Positions 25,930 through 35,051 of a DNA stretch of 64,000 nt are shown in pieces. Position 1 is the stretch's first letter, and each line of letters begins with the position of its first letter. A program made the translations under genes and the position numbers. The notes beneath the pieces are model-generated. The model saw only the letters and a program-made list of their open reading frames with translations, was not told where the DNA came from and did no database searches. Origin of the DNA: an uncultured Gammaproteobacteria bacterium (GTDB lineage: Bacteria; Pseudomonadota; Gammaproteobacteria; HK1); assembly GCA_958295835.1 (NCBI GenBank), contig OY282378.1:4799694-4863693 (forward strand), given 5' to 3'.

Positions 25930-27870
25930 CTACTCCCGGACCGCGGACCGCGCGAGGGCGTCGCGCAACCCCGATGAGCGTTCCGTGGGCCGTTCGACCG
26001 CCGCGGCGACGCTTTCCGCGGCGCCGTACACCACCATCCGCCGGCGCGCCCGGGTGACCGCGGTGTAGAGCAGCTCGCGGGTCGCCACCCGCGAATCGGC
26101 GGGACCTGGCACCACCGCCACCTCGTCGTACTCCGAGCCCTGCGCCCGATGCACGGTGAGGGCGAAGAAGCTCTCGTGCGGGGGCAGGCGGGCCGGCGGG
26201 ACCAGCCGCGGCCCTCCTTCGGCGTCCTCCAGCTCCGGGAACCAGACCTGCGCCCGCCCGTCCGCATCGCGCAGCACCACCCCGGTATCCCCGTTCGAGA
26301 GCCGGGTTCGCGGGTCGTTGCGGGTGACGAGGATCGGCCGGCCTGGATAGAAGGCGTCATGTGCCCGCACGAGACCGAGAGCGCGCAGCCGCCGTTCCAC
26401 CGACCGGTTGAAGCGCTCCGCCCCGAACGGCCCGACCCGGTGCGCGCAGAGCACGCGGAACGACGGCAACGGCCCGGCGCCCTCGTCGGGCGGGCCGCGG
26501 AGCTTTCGCGCCTTCCGTAGCGCCGGCGCGAACCACTCGTCCGCGAACCGCACCGCGAGCCGTTCGAACGCCGCCGCGTCGGGCAGGGGGCGCAGCTCGA
26601 CGGCGGTGTCGGACGGATCCTGGAGTGCGGCGACCGCGGCGGGGGCGTCGCCGCGCACCACCGCGGCGGCGAGGCGCCCGAGCCCGCCTCTCTCGTCGAA
26701 GCGCCAGTTGTGCACGAGCTCGACCACGCATGAGGCGAGTGGCGACCGCTGGGGCGGTCGCTTGGCGATTCCGCTGTGCGGAATCGCGGGCTCCCTGATC
26801 TCGACCCTTTCGCCCCCGGCCCGGCACAGATCCGCGAACACCGACCCCGGCTGGACCGAGGCGAGCTGCGACGCATCGCCGAGCAGCACGAGCCGGGCGC
26901 CGTCCGGCAGCGTACGCAGCACCTGCGCCATAAGGGTGAGATCCACCATCGACCCCTCGTCGAGGATGAGGGCATCGGCCGCGAGCCCCTTCCGGACGTG
27001 GTGGAGAAGCCAGCGGTGCACCGTCGTCGCCCGGGGGTCGAACCCTTCGAGGGCCGGCGCCCGGGACAACAGCGCCTGGCGCTGCCCGCGCACCGCTTCC
27101 TGGAGGCGGGCCGCCGCCTTGCCGGTGGGGGCCGCGAGCGCGATCCGATCGGGGGCGGCGAGCCCCAGCTCGACGAGCAGGGCCACGATCGCCGCCGCGG
27201 TGGTGGTCTTGCCCGTGCCGGGACCGCCCGACACCACGCAGAGCCGGCGGAGAACGGCGGTCCGGGCCGCCGCGCGGGGGCGGTCATCGGGCGTCGCGCC
27301 GGGGAAGAGCTGGTCGAGCGCGGCATCGAGGCCATCCGACTCGGGCCTCGGACCGCTCTCCGGGATGCGGCCGCCGGATGCCGCATCCAGCCCCTTCGGA
27401 TCGACACCCGCATCGTCTTCCGCGAGCCGGCGCAGGCCGTCCGCCACCGCTTGCTCCGCCGTCCGGAGCCGTTCCAGGTAGAGCCGGCCCTGCCGGTCGA
27501 GCACCAGCGGGCGTCGCTCTCCGTCTCCGGGCCGGGCGACGATCGGGCTCGCATCGAGCGCCTCCATCCACGATTCGAGCGCGGGAAGCCGCACCGCGCC
27601 GGCCCCCGTCCGCGGCCAGTCCCGGCCCGCTACCTCGGATAGTGCGAGGCAGGCGTGTCCGTCCCGTGTCCACGCGCTCGCGAGCGCCGCCGCCAGTGGC
27701 AGCTCCGGCCCTCCGCCGCCGTCGAGCTCCCCGATCAGCCGCCCGAAGTGCAGGTCGACGTCGGCGAGATGTCCTTCGCCGTACAGCGTGTCCAGCACCG
27801 GCACGGCGGCGGCCGGCGGAACGGCAGTCGGCGAAGCACCGGCCCGCGGCCTGTCCTTCGGTTGTCGCAT
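25930..27870 (-). CDS. recD: RecD, helicase subunit of exonuclease V
   Basis: A 646-residue superfamily-1 5'-3' helicase of RecBCD. It has Walker A GGPGTGKTTT (about 215-224), LILDEGSMVDLTLM, the GDASQLASVQPG motif and the C-terminal LTVHRAQGSEYDEV. About residues 358-379 (EPAIPHSGIAKRPPQRSPLA) are a palindromic insert also present in pepN; ordinary RecD proteins run straight into the VVELVHNWRFDE region. recB and recC are not adjacent; the upstream neighbour is a plus-strand Uma2 gene. So recD is detached from its usual operon here. Confidence 0.93.
   Translation of the reverse strand: MRQPKDRPRAGASPTAVPPAAAVPVLDTLYGEGHLADVDLHFGRLIGELDGGGGPELPLAAALASAWTRDGHACLALSEVAGRDWPRTGAGAVRLPALESWMEALDASPIVARPGDGERRPLVLDRQGRLYLERLRTAEQAVADGLRRLAEDDAGVDPKGLDAASGGRIPESGPRPESDGLDAALDQLFPGATPDDRPRAAARTAVLRRLCVVSGGPGTGKTTTAAAIVALLVELGLAAPDRIALAAPTGKAAARLQEAVRGQRQALLSRAPALEGFDPRATTVHRWLLHHVRKGLAADALILDEGSMVDLTLMAQVLRTLPDGARLVLLGDASQLASVQPGSVFADLCRAGGERVEIREPAIPHSGIAKRPPQRSPLASCVVELVHNWRFDERGGLGRLAAAVVRGDAPAAVAALQDPSDTAVELRPLPDAAAFERLAVRFADEWFAPALRKARKLRGPPDEGAGPLPSFRVLCAHRVGPFGAERFNRSVERRLRALGLVRAHDAFYPGRPILVTRNDPRTRLSNGDTGVVLRDADGRAQVWFPELEDAEGGPRLVPPARLPPHESFFALTVHRAQGSEYDEVAVVPGPADSRVATRELLYTAVTRARRRMVVYGAAESVAAAVERPTERSSGLRDALARSAVRE
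26742..26785 (-). repeat. In-frame palindromic element in recD
   Basis: On the minus strand it reads GATTCCGC-aca-GCGGAATC, then gccaa, then GCGACCGC-ccca-GCGGTCGC. Arms and spacer are identical to the pepN copy at 21297-21340 while the loops differ. Flanking bases GCCCGC and CTCGCC are also shared, so the full repeat is about 60 bases. It encodes PAIPHSGIAKRPPQRSPLA. Confidence 0.85.
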
Positions 27871-28022
27871 GGATGGCTACCCCCGGATCGGCATGATCGG
27901 GCAGGTTCCCACGAATCACCCACCTGGCGCACGCCGGCATACGGACACAATCCCGGCGAAGGTTGATCGCGAAGCCGCGAAACCCGACACTTTTCCCCCC
28001 TTCACCGACACGGGACGACGCC

Positions 28023-29033
28023 ATGGCCCTCCTCGAACGCATCGAAGCCGGCACGGACGAGGCGCCGCGGCGCCCGCGCAAATCGCTGATGAGCTATCCG
28101 CCCTCCTCCGAGCTGGCGTTCCCCGGCTGCAAGCCCGTCCGCCTGCCCCGCGAGGAACTCGAACTCTACGACGGGCGGTTGGAGTTCTGGGACGGGGCCA
28201 CCGAGACCGCCTGGGTCTGCGAGCCCAACAGCCCCTACCACGAGAAGCCGGGGGGCGCGTTGCCGAGCCTGGTGGAGCGCATCGCCCAGGTGCGCGGCTC
28301 GCCCATCACCTGCTACGGCTCGATGGACCTGATGGTGCGCAACGAGGGGGGCTTGGCGTGGCGCATCCTGCAGGCGGACCAGTCGGTGTACCTGCATCCC
28401 GGTCGGGCGCGGTTGCCGGGGGCGGTGGCGATGGAGGTGGGGGAGCACGATTTGCCGGACGTGGTGCTGGAGGTGGACCACACGACGGACGTGTACCGGG
28501 GGAAGCTGCGGCTGTACGAGGCGTGGGGGTTCCCGGAGGTGTGGGTGGAGGTGCCGAACTATCGGGCGGCGAGCCGACCGAAGCGCCGGCGCGCGGGGCT
28601 GACGATTCACGTGCTGGAAGGGGACGTGTACCGGGAGTCGCCGGAGAGCCGTGCGTTTCCGGGTTGGAGTGCGGAGGAATTGCACGTGGCGTTCAACGAA
28701 CGGGTGCGTTCGGCGCGGACGTGCGCGGTGCTGGAGCGGGTGGGGGCTGTATTGGGGGCGCGAGAAGGGACGGGACCGGACGACGATCCGATGCTGCGTT
28801 CCCTGCGCAGCCAGAGCCGGACGGAAGGCCGGATGGAAGGCCGGGCGGAAGGCCGGGAAGAAGGCCGTGCCGGGATGGTGCGCGCGATGCTGTCGTCGCG
28901 GGGCATCGGATTGTCGGAGGACTTCCCGGCCGACGTGCCCGGATTCGCCGAATCGCCCGAGGCCGTTATCGTCGCGGCGGCGTTCGCCTGCGACAGCGAG
29001 CAGGATTTCCGCGCCCGCATCCGCAGCCATTGA
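28023..29033 (+). CDS. Uma2-family (DUF820) putative restriction endonuclease, copy 1
   Basis: A 336-residue protein with the PD-(D/E)XK-type core DVVLEVDHTTDVYRGKLRLY (about 139-158), then EAWGFPEVWVEVP, as in Uma2 proteins. Its cellular role is unsettled; many genomes carry dozens of copies. Near residue 260 a run of GR-E-GR units (TEGRMEGRAEGREEGRAG) forms a charged linker before a conserved tail (MLSSRGIGLSEDFP). The ATG at 28023 (MALLERIEAG) is chosen over one at 27963. A close paralogue lies at 56309. An IS1380 copy inserted directly after its stop. Confidence 0.85.
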   Translation: MALLERIEAGTDEAPRRPRKSLMSYPPSSELAFPGCKPVRLPREELELYDGRLEFWDGATETAWVCEPNSPYHEKPGGALPSLVERIAQVRGSPITCYGSMDLMVRNEGGLAWRILQADQSVYLHPGRARLPGAVAMEVGEHDLPDVVLEVDHTTDVYRGKLRLYEAWGFPEVWVEVPNYRAASRPKRRRAGLTIHVLEGDVYRESPESRAFPGWSAEELHVAFNERVRSARTCAVLERVGAVLGAREGTGPDDDPMLRSLRSQSRTEGRMEGRAEGREEGRAGMVRAMLSSRGIGLSEDFPADVPGFAESPEAVIVAAAFACDSEQDFRARIRSH

Positions 29034-29636
29034 CCTGCCAGTTGCATAACATTTCCACCCATACATGCGTTCACTGCACAAAACACGGGGTTTTCAGACC
29101 GAAACAGCGTGTGGCTCAAGTTCACTGCCAGTGAGAATAAGCCACACGCGATATTCCTGAATCTTGTGCAAGGTCGTACGGAGTCATTTGTGAAACGAAT
29201 GTAACAGAGAGAAACGTGGTCTCCGAAGCTGGTACAATAGTCGTTGCCAACAACAACGTACCAAGCGAAACGGAGACCACGAAGATGAAGCATAGCCGAG
29301 CCGACGTTCGAGGTAAAGCCAAGCTGGGCCTCGATATCCGATTCGAAGAGCAGAGCCTGATATCGTATTCGGGACTCATCGTCTTTCAACACATCTTCTC
29401 TCTCATCGACATCAAAGAACGGTTGTGGAGATGTTTCCACCACCTGAAGGCCAATCCGGTTTACGGCCATCACATGATCATGATGCTGCTGGTCGTGCAC
29501 CTGATCATCGGACACCGGCGGCTGCGAGACGTGGACTACTACCGTGATGACGAGATGGTCAAACGGGTTCTCGGTCTGAAGCGGTTGCCGGACGTATCCA
29601 TGCTCAGCCGGGCGCTCGCCAGTGCGGATGAACAAA
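29034..29636 (+). mobile_element. IS1380-family element A, left part (split by element B)
   Basis: The left end CCTGCCAGTTGCATAA starts at 29034, right after the Uma2 stop. It contains the transposase 5' part from the ATG at 29285 (MKHSRADVRGKAKLGLDIRF) to the break after codons SADEQ. Together with 31302-32361 this makes a 1.66-kb element, the same length as element B. Confidence 0.88.
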
Positions 29637-29641
29637 CCTGA
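29285..29641 (+). pseudogene. IS1380 transposase, 5' fragment of element A
   Basis: The first about 118 codons of a DDE transposase (KERLWRCFHHLKANPVYGHH, LIIGHRRLRDVDYYRDDEM). The frame ends one codon into the inserted element B. Its remainder is at 31302-32327, where a one-base insertion near 31733 also breaks the frame. Confidence 0.88.
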
Positions 29642-31297
29642 TTGTTGCATAAACGTGCGACAAATATAGTCAAGCGACGGCGTTCAGTGTTGCGAGAGCC
29701 TGCCGGAGTTCTCTTTCGAGCCTTTCGTTGCTGTTCATGGAGAGGACCAATTTGCCGGCGGGGCGAATCATGCGCCCGGCGCGTTGGATGAGGGTACGGC
29801 GAAGGGTTCCAACCTCCCGGAAGCACCACAGCGCGGCGCGCTTTGCGGTGGTGCCACGGGCGCGAGGGTCGAGTTGGATCTGTAGCTCGCGGGTGAGGTT
29901 GTGAGCAACAATGCCGGCGAACATGTACAGTTGGTTGCCGTCCCGGGTCTTGACCGGTATGTAATCCATCTGGCAATGCGTCTTGAGTTCGGCGAAGATA
30001 CCTTCCTGCGAACCGCGGCCTTCGTGGAAGGCGACGACCTTGCGTGGGGTCATTCGTTTGTTGGTGACGATGACCTTGAATTCGTACCCGTATTCGGTGG
30101 GCTGGAACAGGTCGAGTTGGATCGGCAGCTTGTGTTGGCATCTGACCTGCTTTTTGATGAAGATGAAGCGATAGCGGGCGTTCCACGACTTCGGCTTCCA
30201 GCGGGTCTCGAAGTAATCGAGCCCGACCGCCATGCGTCGCCATCGTTTTCTGCCTTCGACCAGCCCTTTGAGGACAGTAAAGCGTTCGAAAGGCACCGAG
30301 ATGGTGAATTCGACCCCCGACGAATGCAGTCGTTCAGCGATGGTTTCGTTGAAAAATGCGCTGTCGATGCGAGTCTCTACCTTTGCACGGGGAAGGCACG
30401 AGCGCACGTGGCTGATACAGTGGCCGATGAAGGTATCGGCCCCGTTGGAGTCGTGTACGTTTCCAGGACGATGGTGAACGTCGAGGACCTGGTCGGTCTG
30501 GGCGACGGTGCAAAAGAGGGGGTAGTAGCTGCGCGCGCCCTTCTTTTTCTTGTTGAAACCCACTGCGGTTCCTTCGGCATGTCGCCCGGTGCTCAACACC
30601 GACCCGTCGTAATCGAGCGTCACTCTCGGAAACCCCTCGACCACCAAACGCTCCATGACCAGATGTCTCGATTCACTTCGTACTTTGGCGACACTTTGTT
30701 CATCCGCACTGGCGAGCGACCGGCTGAGCGTGGACACGTCCGGCAACCGCTTCAGACCGAGAATCCGTTTGACCATCTCGTCATCACGGTAGTAGTCCAC
30801 GTCGCGCAGCCGCCGGTGTCCGATAATCAGGTGCACGACCAGCAGCATCATGACCACGTGATGACCGTCAATCGGATTGGCCTTCAGGTGGCGGAAACAT
30901 CGCCACAACCGTTCTTTGATGCCGATGAGAGAGAAGAGGTGTTGAAAGACGATGAGTCCCGAATACGATGTCAGGCTCTGCGATTCGAATCGGATGTCGA
31001 GACCCAGCCTGGCTTTACCTCGAACGTCGGCTCGGCTATGCTTCATCTTCGTGGTCTCCGTTTCGCTTGGTACGTTGTTTTGAGAGACAACTATTGTACC
31101 AGCTTCGGAGACCACGTTTCTCTCTATTACATTCGTTTCACAAATGACTCCGTACGACCTTGCACAAGATTCAAGAATATCGCGTGTGGCTTATTCTCAC
31201 TGGCAGTGAACTTGAGCCACACGCTGTTTCGGTCTGAAAACCCCGTGTTTTGTGCAGCGAACGCATGTATGGGTGGAAATTTTATGCAACTGGCAGG
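29637..31297 (-). mobile_element. IS1380-family element B, complete, inserted in element A in reverse
   Basis: A 1661-bp element with ends CCTGATTGTTGCATAA (left) and TTATGCAACTGGCAGG (right), imperfect inverted repeats (13 of 16). It is flanked by CAAA at 29633-29636 and 31298-31301, a 4-bp target duplication within the element A transposase. It holds one intact transposase gene on the minus strand. Because it sits inside a sibling copy in the opposite orientation, the locus forms a large inverted repeat. Confidence 0.93.
29670..31046 (-). CDS. IS1380-family transposase, intact
   Basis: A 458-residue DDE transposase. The first catalytic Asp lies in LDYDGSVLSTGRHAEG, with the substrate-pocket region GFNKKKKGARSYYPLFC, RPGNVHDSNG and DSAFFNETI. 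The late FHEGRGSQEGIFAELKTHC contains the catalytic Glu. The ATG at 31046 has GGAG 9 bases upstream; a GTG at 31115 would start inside the terminal region. No stop or frameshift is seen, so this copy is potentially active. Confidence 0.93.
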   Translation of the reverse strand: MKHSRADVRGKARLGLDIRFESQSLTSYSGLIVFQHLFSLIGIKERLWRCFRHLKANPIDGHHVVMMLLVVHLIIGHRRLRDVDYYRDDEMVKRILGLKRLPDVSTLSRSLASADEQSVAKVRSESRHLVMERLVVEGFPRVTLDYDGSVLSTGRHAEGTAVGFNKKKKGARSYYPLFCTVAQTDQVLDVHHRPGNVHDSNGADTFIGHCISHVRSCLPRAKVETRIDSAFFNETIAERLHSSGVEFTISVPFERFTVLKGLVEGRKRWRRMAVGLDYFETRWKPKSWNARYRFIFIKKQVRCQHKLPIQLDLFQPTEYGYEFKVIVTNKRMTPRKVVAFHEGRGSQEGIFAELKTHCQMDYIPVKTRDGNQLYMFAGIVAHNLTRELQIQLDPRARGTTAKRAALWCFREVGTLRRTLIQRAGRMIRPAGKLVLSMNSNERLERELRQALATLNAVA

Positions 31298-31301
31298 CAA
31301 A

Positions 31302-32327
31302 GTGTCGCCAAAGTGCGAAGTGAATCGAGACATCTGGTCATGGAGCGTTTGGTAGACGAGGGACTTTCGAGAGTGTCGCTCGATTACGACGGGTCGGTGT
31401 TGAGTACCGGGCGTCATACCGAAGGAACCGCAGTGGGCTTCAACAAGAAAAAGAAGGGCGCGCGCAGCTACTACCCCCTCTTTTGCACCGTCGCCCAGAC
31501 CGACCAGGTCCTCGACGTTCACCATCGTCCTGGAAACGTACACGACTCCAACGGGGCCGACACCTTCATCGGCCACTGTCTCAGCCACGTGCACTCGTGC
31601 CTTCCCCACACAAAGATAGAGACTCGCATCGACAGCGCATTTTTCAACGAAACCATCGCTGAACGACTCCATTCGTCAGGGGTCGAATTCACCATCTCGG
31701 TGCCTTTCGAACGCTTTGCTGTCCTCAAAGGAACTGGTCGAAGGCAGAAGACGATGGCGCCCAATGGCGACCGGGCTCGATTACTTCGAGACCCGCTGGA
31801 AGCCGAAGTCGTGGAACGCCCGCTATCGCTTCATCTTCATCAAAAAGCAGGTCAGATGCCAACACAAGCTGCCGATCCAACTCGACCTGTTCCAGCCCAC
31901 CGAATACGGGTACGAATTCAAGGTCATCGTCACCAACAAACGAATGACCCCACGCAAGGTCGTCGCCTTCCACGAAGGCCGCGGTTCGCAGGAGAGCATC
32001 TTCGCCGAACTCAAGACGCATTGCCAGATGGATTACATACCGGTCAAGACCCGAGTCGGCAACCAACTGTACATGTTCGCCGGCATTGTTGCTCACAACC
32101 TCACTCGCGAGCTACAGATCCAACTCGACCCTCGCGCCCGTGGCACCACCGCAAAGCGCGCCGCGCTGTGGTGCTTCCGGGAGATTGGAACCCTTCGCCG
32201 TACCCTCATCCAACGCGCCGGGCGCATGATTCGCCCCGCCGGCAAATTGGTCCTCTCCATGAACAGCAACGAAAGGCTCGAAAGAGAACTCCGGCAGGCT
32301 CTCGCAACACTGAACGCCGTCGCCTGA
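31302..32327 (+). pseudogene. IS1380 transposase, 3' fragment of element A, frameshifted
   Basis: Encodes the catalytic C-terminal two thirds in two frames: SVAKV...PFERFAVLKG in one, then ELVEGRRRWRPMATGLDYFE to the end ALATLNAVA in the next. Nucleotide identity to element B is high, so the split is recent. Confidence 0.88.
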
Positions 32328-32361
32328 CGTATATTTGTCGCGCCTTTTTGCAACAATCGGG
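31302..32361 (+). mobile_element. IS1380-family element A, right part
   Basis: It resumes the element A transposase at codons SVAKVRSESRHL. A one-base insertion (AAAGGAACTGG against AAAGGGCTGG in element B) shifts the frame near 31733, and the shifted frame runs to a stop at 32327. The right end TTTTGCAACAATCGGG finishes at 32361 with two changes from the consensus. The flanks of the whole element (ttga on the left, tcta on the right) do not form a target duplication. Confidence 0.85.
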
Positions 32362-32470
32362 TCTAGCTCCATCACAAGATTTTCCGCCCGATCCCGACCG
32401 TATCGGAGCACCGCGCCATGATGCGGCCGGCCCCGTGATGCGGCCAGCCATCACGAAGGAGAAATTCTCA

Positions 32471-32543
32471 ATGTCAGGACACATGCTCGTCACCGGCGGC
32501 GCCGGCTACATCGGAAGCCATGTCGTCAGGCAGCTCGGGGAGC
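32471..32543 (+). pseudogene. galE 5'-end relic
   Basis: ATGTCAGGACACATGCTCGT opens a stretch encoding MSGHMLVTGGAGYIGSHVVR, identical to galE (13096-14088) at all but one residue over 24 codons. The match stops abruptly at CGGGGAG. AAGGAG lies before the ATG, so the translation start came with it. The frame runs on to 32755 as unrelated sequence (PLGKDDWPWYLEGGFF). It lies just beyond the right end of the IS1380 nest. Confidence 0.85.
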
Positions 32544-32705
32544 CGCTCGGAAAGGACGACTGGCCGTGGTACCTGGAGGGTGGGTTCTTCCGGAGGCAAG
32601 GCGCCCATGTGGTCACTGCCTGCCGCGACCGTTGCAACGAAGAGGAAGCGGAGGTCCGGCGATCGCGGGACGGGGTTTGCGGCCACCGGAGCATGCCCGG
32701 AGCCG

Positions 32706-33041
32706 TCAGCTCTGCGATGCCGCCTTGCCAAGCACTTCGGAGGCCCACTGGTTGATGCTCTTCCCTCGTATGCCGGCAGCCGTGGCAACGGCGGCGTGAA
32801 TCTCAGGCGGGACGCGCAGCATCAGCCTGCCGGAGTATGGCTTCTGCGCAGGCCGGTCCTGTTCCTCACCGACGGCGATGTAGTGATCGACGGATTCACG
32901 GAAAGCGCTTTCGAGCTCGTCGACCGTCGTTCCGTGAAAGCCGACGATGTCCCTGATGCCGGCCAGATGGCCGACAAAAATGCGATCGACCTCGTCGAAC
33001 TCGATGCGAGCGGTGTAGCCTCGATACTTCATCTTGTTCAT
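32706..33041 (-). CDS. hicB: HicB antitoxin
   Basis: A 111-residue antitoxin of a hicAB pair. The N-terminal HicB fold reads KYRGYTARIEFDEVDRIFVG and VGFHGTTVDELESAFRESVD; a ribbon-helix-helix end reads RLMLRVPPEIHAAVATAA and SINQWASEVL. It binds HicA and represses the operon. AGGAA is 7 bases before the ATG, which overlaps the hicA stop (ATGA). The DNA after its stop (32543-32705) has no gene I can support. Confidence 0.93.
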   Translation of the reverse strand: MNKMKYRGYTARIEFDEVDRIFVGHLAGIRDIVGFHGTTVDELESAFRESVDHYIAVGEEQDRPAQKPYSGRLMLRVPPEIHAAVATAAGIRGKSINQWASEVLGKAASQS

Positions 33042-33307
33042 GGTCTGATTCCTGCCTGTTCCAGAAAGCCACGGGCATCCTTGACCCGGTAGCGCAACGC
33101 CGCCTTGTTCGGATGGGGGCGATGAAACTGCGCCACTGCGCCGTTCAGCGCGAAGCTGACCGCGGCGCCCGCCCGCTCCGTGCGAACCGCGCCCAGCGCC
33201 TCGATCCGGCGCCATTCGATGTTGCCGTTCACCGGATTGGCGAAGATCGCCTGGAGCGTTCTCTCGTGCCTGCGGTTCACGACGCTAGTGATAACACTTT
33301 CTGCCAT
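33038..33307 (-). CDS. hicA: HicA-type mRNA interferase toxin
   Basis: An 89-residue toxin: VNRRHERTLQAIFANPVNGN, then WRRIEALGAV, then FHRPHPNKAALRYRVKDARGF. The HRPHP segment with its histidine is the HicA dsRNA-binding-fold active-site region. It precedes hicB with a 4-base overlap, the usual toxin-first order. The pair appears intact and lies between the IS nest and the antiporter operon. Confidence 0.88.
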   Translation of the reverse strand: MAESVITSVVNRRHERTLQAIFANPVNGNIEWRRIEALGAVRTERAGAAVSFALNGAVAQFHRPHPNKAALRYRVKDARGFLEQAGIRP

Positions 33308-33377
33308 CGTTGCAAGCAGACACTTGCCGCGCGCCGATCGGGCCGGGAGTGCGGAAACAGGAAGCGCAACAAGCGTC

Positions 33378-34883
33378 TCAGCGCCCCCCCGCGACTTGGT
33401 TGACCAGCGCGAAGAACGGATCCGGGTACAGGAACAGCACCACGCATCCGGCCGCGGTAACCAGGATCGCGACCAGGCAGGCCGGCGGCGCCTCCCGGAT
33501 CTCCCGGTCTCCCGCACTCCCCTCGCTACCCTCCCCTTCTCCGGCGACCCCGGCCCCCTCTCCCCCGGCTCGCGAGAACGCACGCATCGGCACCGTGAGC
33601 AGATACCCCATGCTCAGCAGCGAACTCAGCAGCAGCACCCCCAGCAGCATCCACTCCCCCGCGTCCACCGTCGCGGTCGCCAGATACCACTTGCTCCACG
33701 CTCCCCCCAGCGGCGGCAACCCGATGATGCACAGGCTCGCCACCACGAACGCCCCCATCGTCACCGGCATCCGCCGCCCCAGACCCCCCAGCTCGCTCAC
33801 CTCCGTCTTGTGCGCCGCCACCAGCACCGCCCCGGCGCAGAAGAACAGCGTGATCTTCCCGAACGCATGCATCACGATGTGCAGCGCCGCACCCACCGTC
33901 CCCCACGCGCTCGCCAGCACCGCCCCCAGCACTACGTAGGAAAGCTGGCTGATGGTGGAGTAGGCGAGGCGCGCCTTCAGGTTGTCCTTGCTCATCGCCA
34001 CCAGCGAGCCGATGAGAATCGTCGCGCCGGCCACCCAGGCGATGATCGTCCCGCCCCCGCTCGCGGCGAGCAGGTCGGGACCGAACACGTATACCGCCAC
34101 CTTCAGGATGGTGAACACCCCCGCCTTCACCACCGCCACCGCGTGCAGCAGCGCGCTCACCGGGGTCGGGGCCACCATCGCGGCCGGAAGCCAGCGATGG
34201 AACGGCATCAGCGCCGCCTTGCCGGCGCCGAACGCGAACAGGCAGAACACCACGGCGGCGACGCCCTCGGGCATTCGCCCGGCGAGGATGCCGCCCTCGC
34301 GGAAGTCCACGGTGCCGGCATAGGCGTAGGTCCACGCGATCGCGAGGAGCTGGAACGCGATCGAGGTCCCGAGCAGGGTGGCCAGATACACCCGTCCCGC
34401 GCGCCTCGCCTCGGGGGTGCCGGCGTGGGTCACGAGCGGATACGTGGACAGGGTCAGCACCTCGTAGAAGACGAACAGGGTGACGAGGTTGCCCGCGAAC
34501 GCGACCCCCATCGCGGCCGCGATGGACACCGCGAAGCAGGCGTAGAAGCGGGTCTGGTTGCGTTCGTGGTGCGCCCGCATGTACCCGATGGCGTAGATCG
34601 TGGTCACCGGCCACAGGAACCCCGCCACCATCGCGAACAGCAGCCCGAGCGGCTCGACCACGAGGCGGAGCGCGACCCCCGGCACCAGCGGGGCGAGGAC
34701 GACGTCCGGCCGCGCGCCCTGCGAGACCTCGGGGTAGAGCCCGAGCACGCATCCGATGACGAGCGCCCCGGCCGCCAGGGTCACCGCCTCGCGCAGGTTC
34801 GGCGTGCGCCCTGTCGCGACGATCAGCACGCTCGCCAGCACCGGCAGCGCGATGCAGCCGAGTATGAGGAGCTGGGAGCTCAC
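33378..34883 (-). CDS. MnhD/MrpD-like proton-conducting antiporter subunit, second D copy
   Basis: A 501-residue multi-pass membrane protein of the NuoL/M/N-MrpA/D superfamily. Visible features are FAFGAGKAALMPFHRWLPAA with the conserved Lys, PTPVSALLHAVAVVKAGVF and the HAFGKITLFFCAG helix. The C-terminal hydrophilic insert (EGAGVAGEGEGSEGSAGD) is low-complexity. The start is set at GTG 34883 (VSSQLLILG) because upstream codons are not membrane-like. It is the last gene of the mnh operon, 168 bases after the other D gene. Confidence 0.85.
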   Translation of the reverse strand: MSSQLLILGCIALPVLASVLIVATGRTPNLREAVTLAAGALVIGCVLGLYPEVSQGARPDVVLAPLVPGVALRLVVEPLGLLFAMVAGFLWPVTTIYAIGYMRAHHERNQTRFYACFAVSIAAAMGVAFAGNLVTLFVFYEVLTLSTYPLVTHAGTPEARRAGRVYLATLLGTSIAFQLLAIAWTYAYAGTVDFREGGILAGRMPEGVAAVVFCLFAFGAGKAALMPFHRWLPAAMVAPTPVSALLHAVAVVKAGVFTILKVAVYVFGPDLLAASGGGTIIAWVAGATILIGSLVAMSKDNLKARLAYSTISQLSYVVLGAVLASAWGTVGAALHIVMHAFGKITLFFCAGAVLVAAHKTEVSELGGLGRRMPVTMGAFVVASLCIIGLPPLGGAWSKWYLATATVDAGEWMLLGVLLLSSLLSMGYLLTVPMRAFSRAGGEGAGVAGEGEGSEGSAGDREIREAPPACLVAILVTAAGCVVLFLYPDPFFALVNQVAGGR

Positions 34884-35051
34884 GGCAGGCGTCCGGACGG
34901 CGCGGCGCTTCCCGGAGCCGCGGGCTCGCCGGGATTGGAATCGCGCCGCGCGAGAGCGAACGGCCCACCGGCAGGCGCCGGAGACACAGGATGTCCGGGC
35001 GTGGGGAGTAGCGGACTCATGATGGGGATTCGGGCGCAAGCAGCGGCGGAC

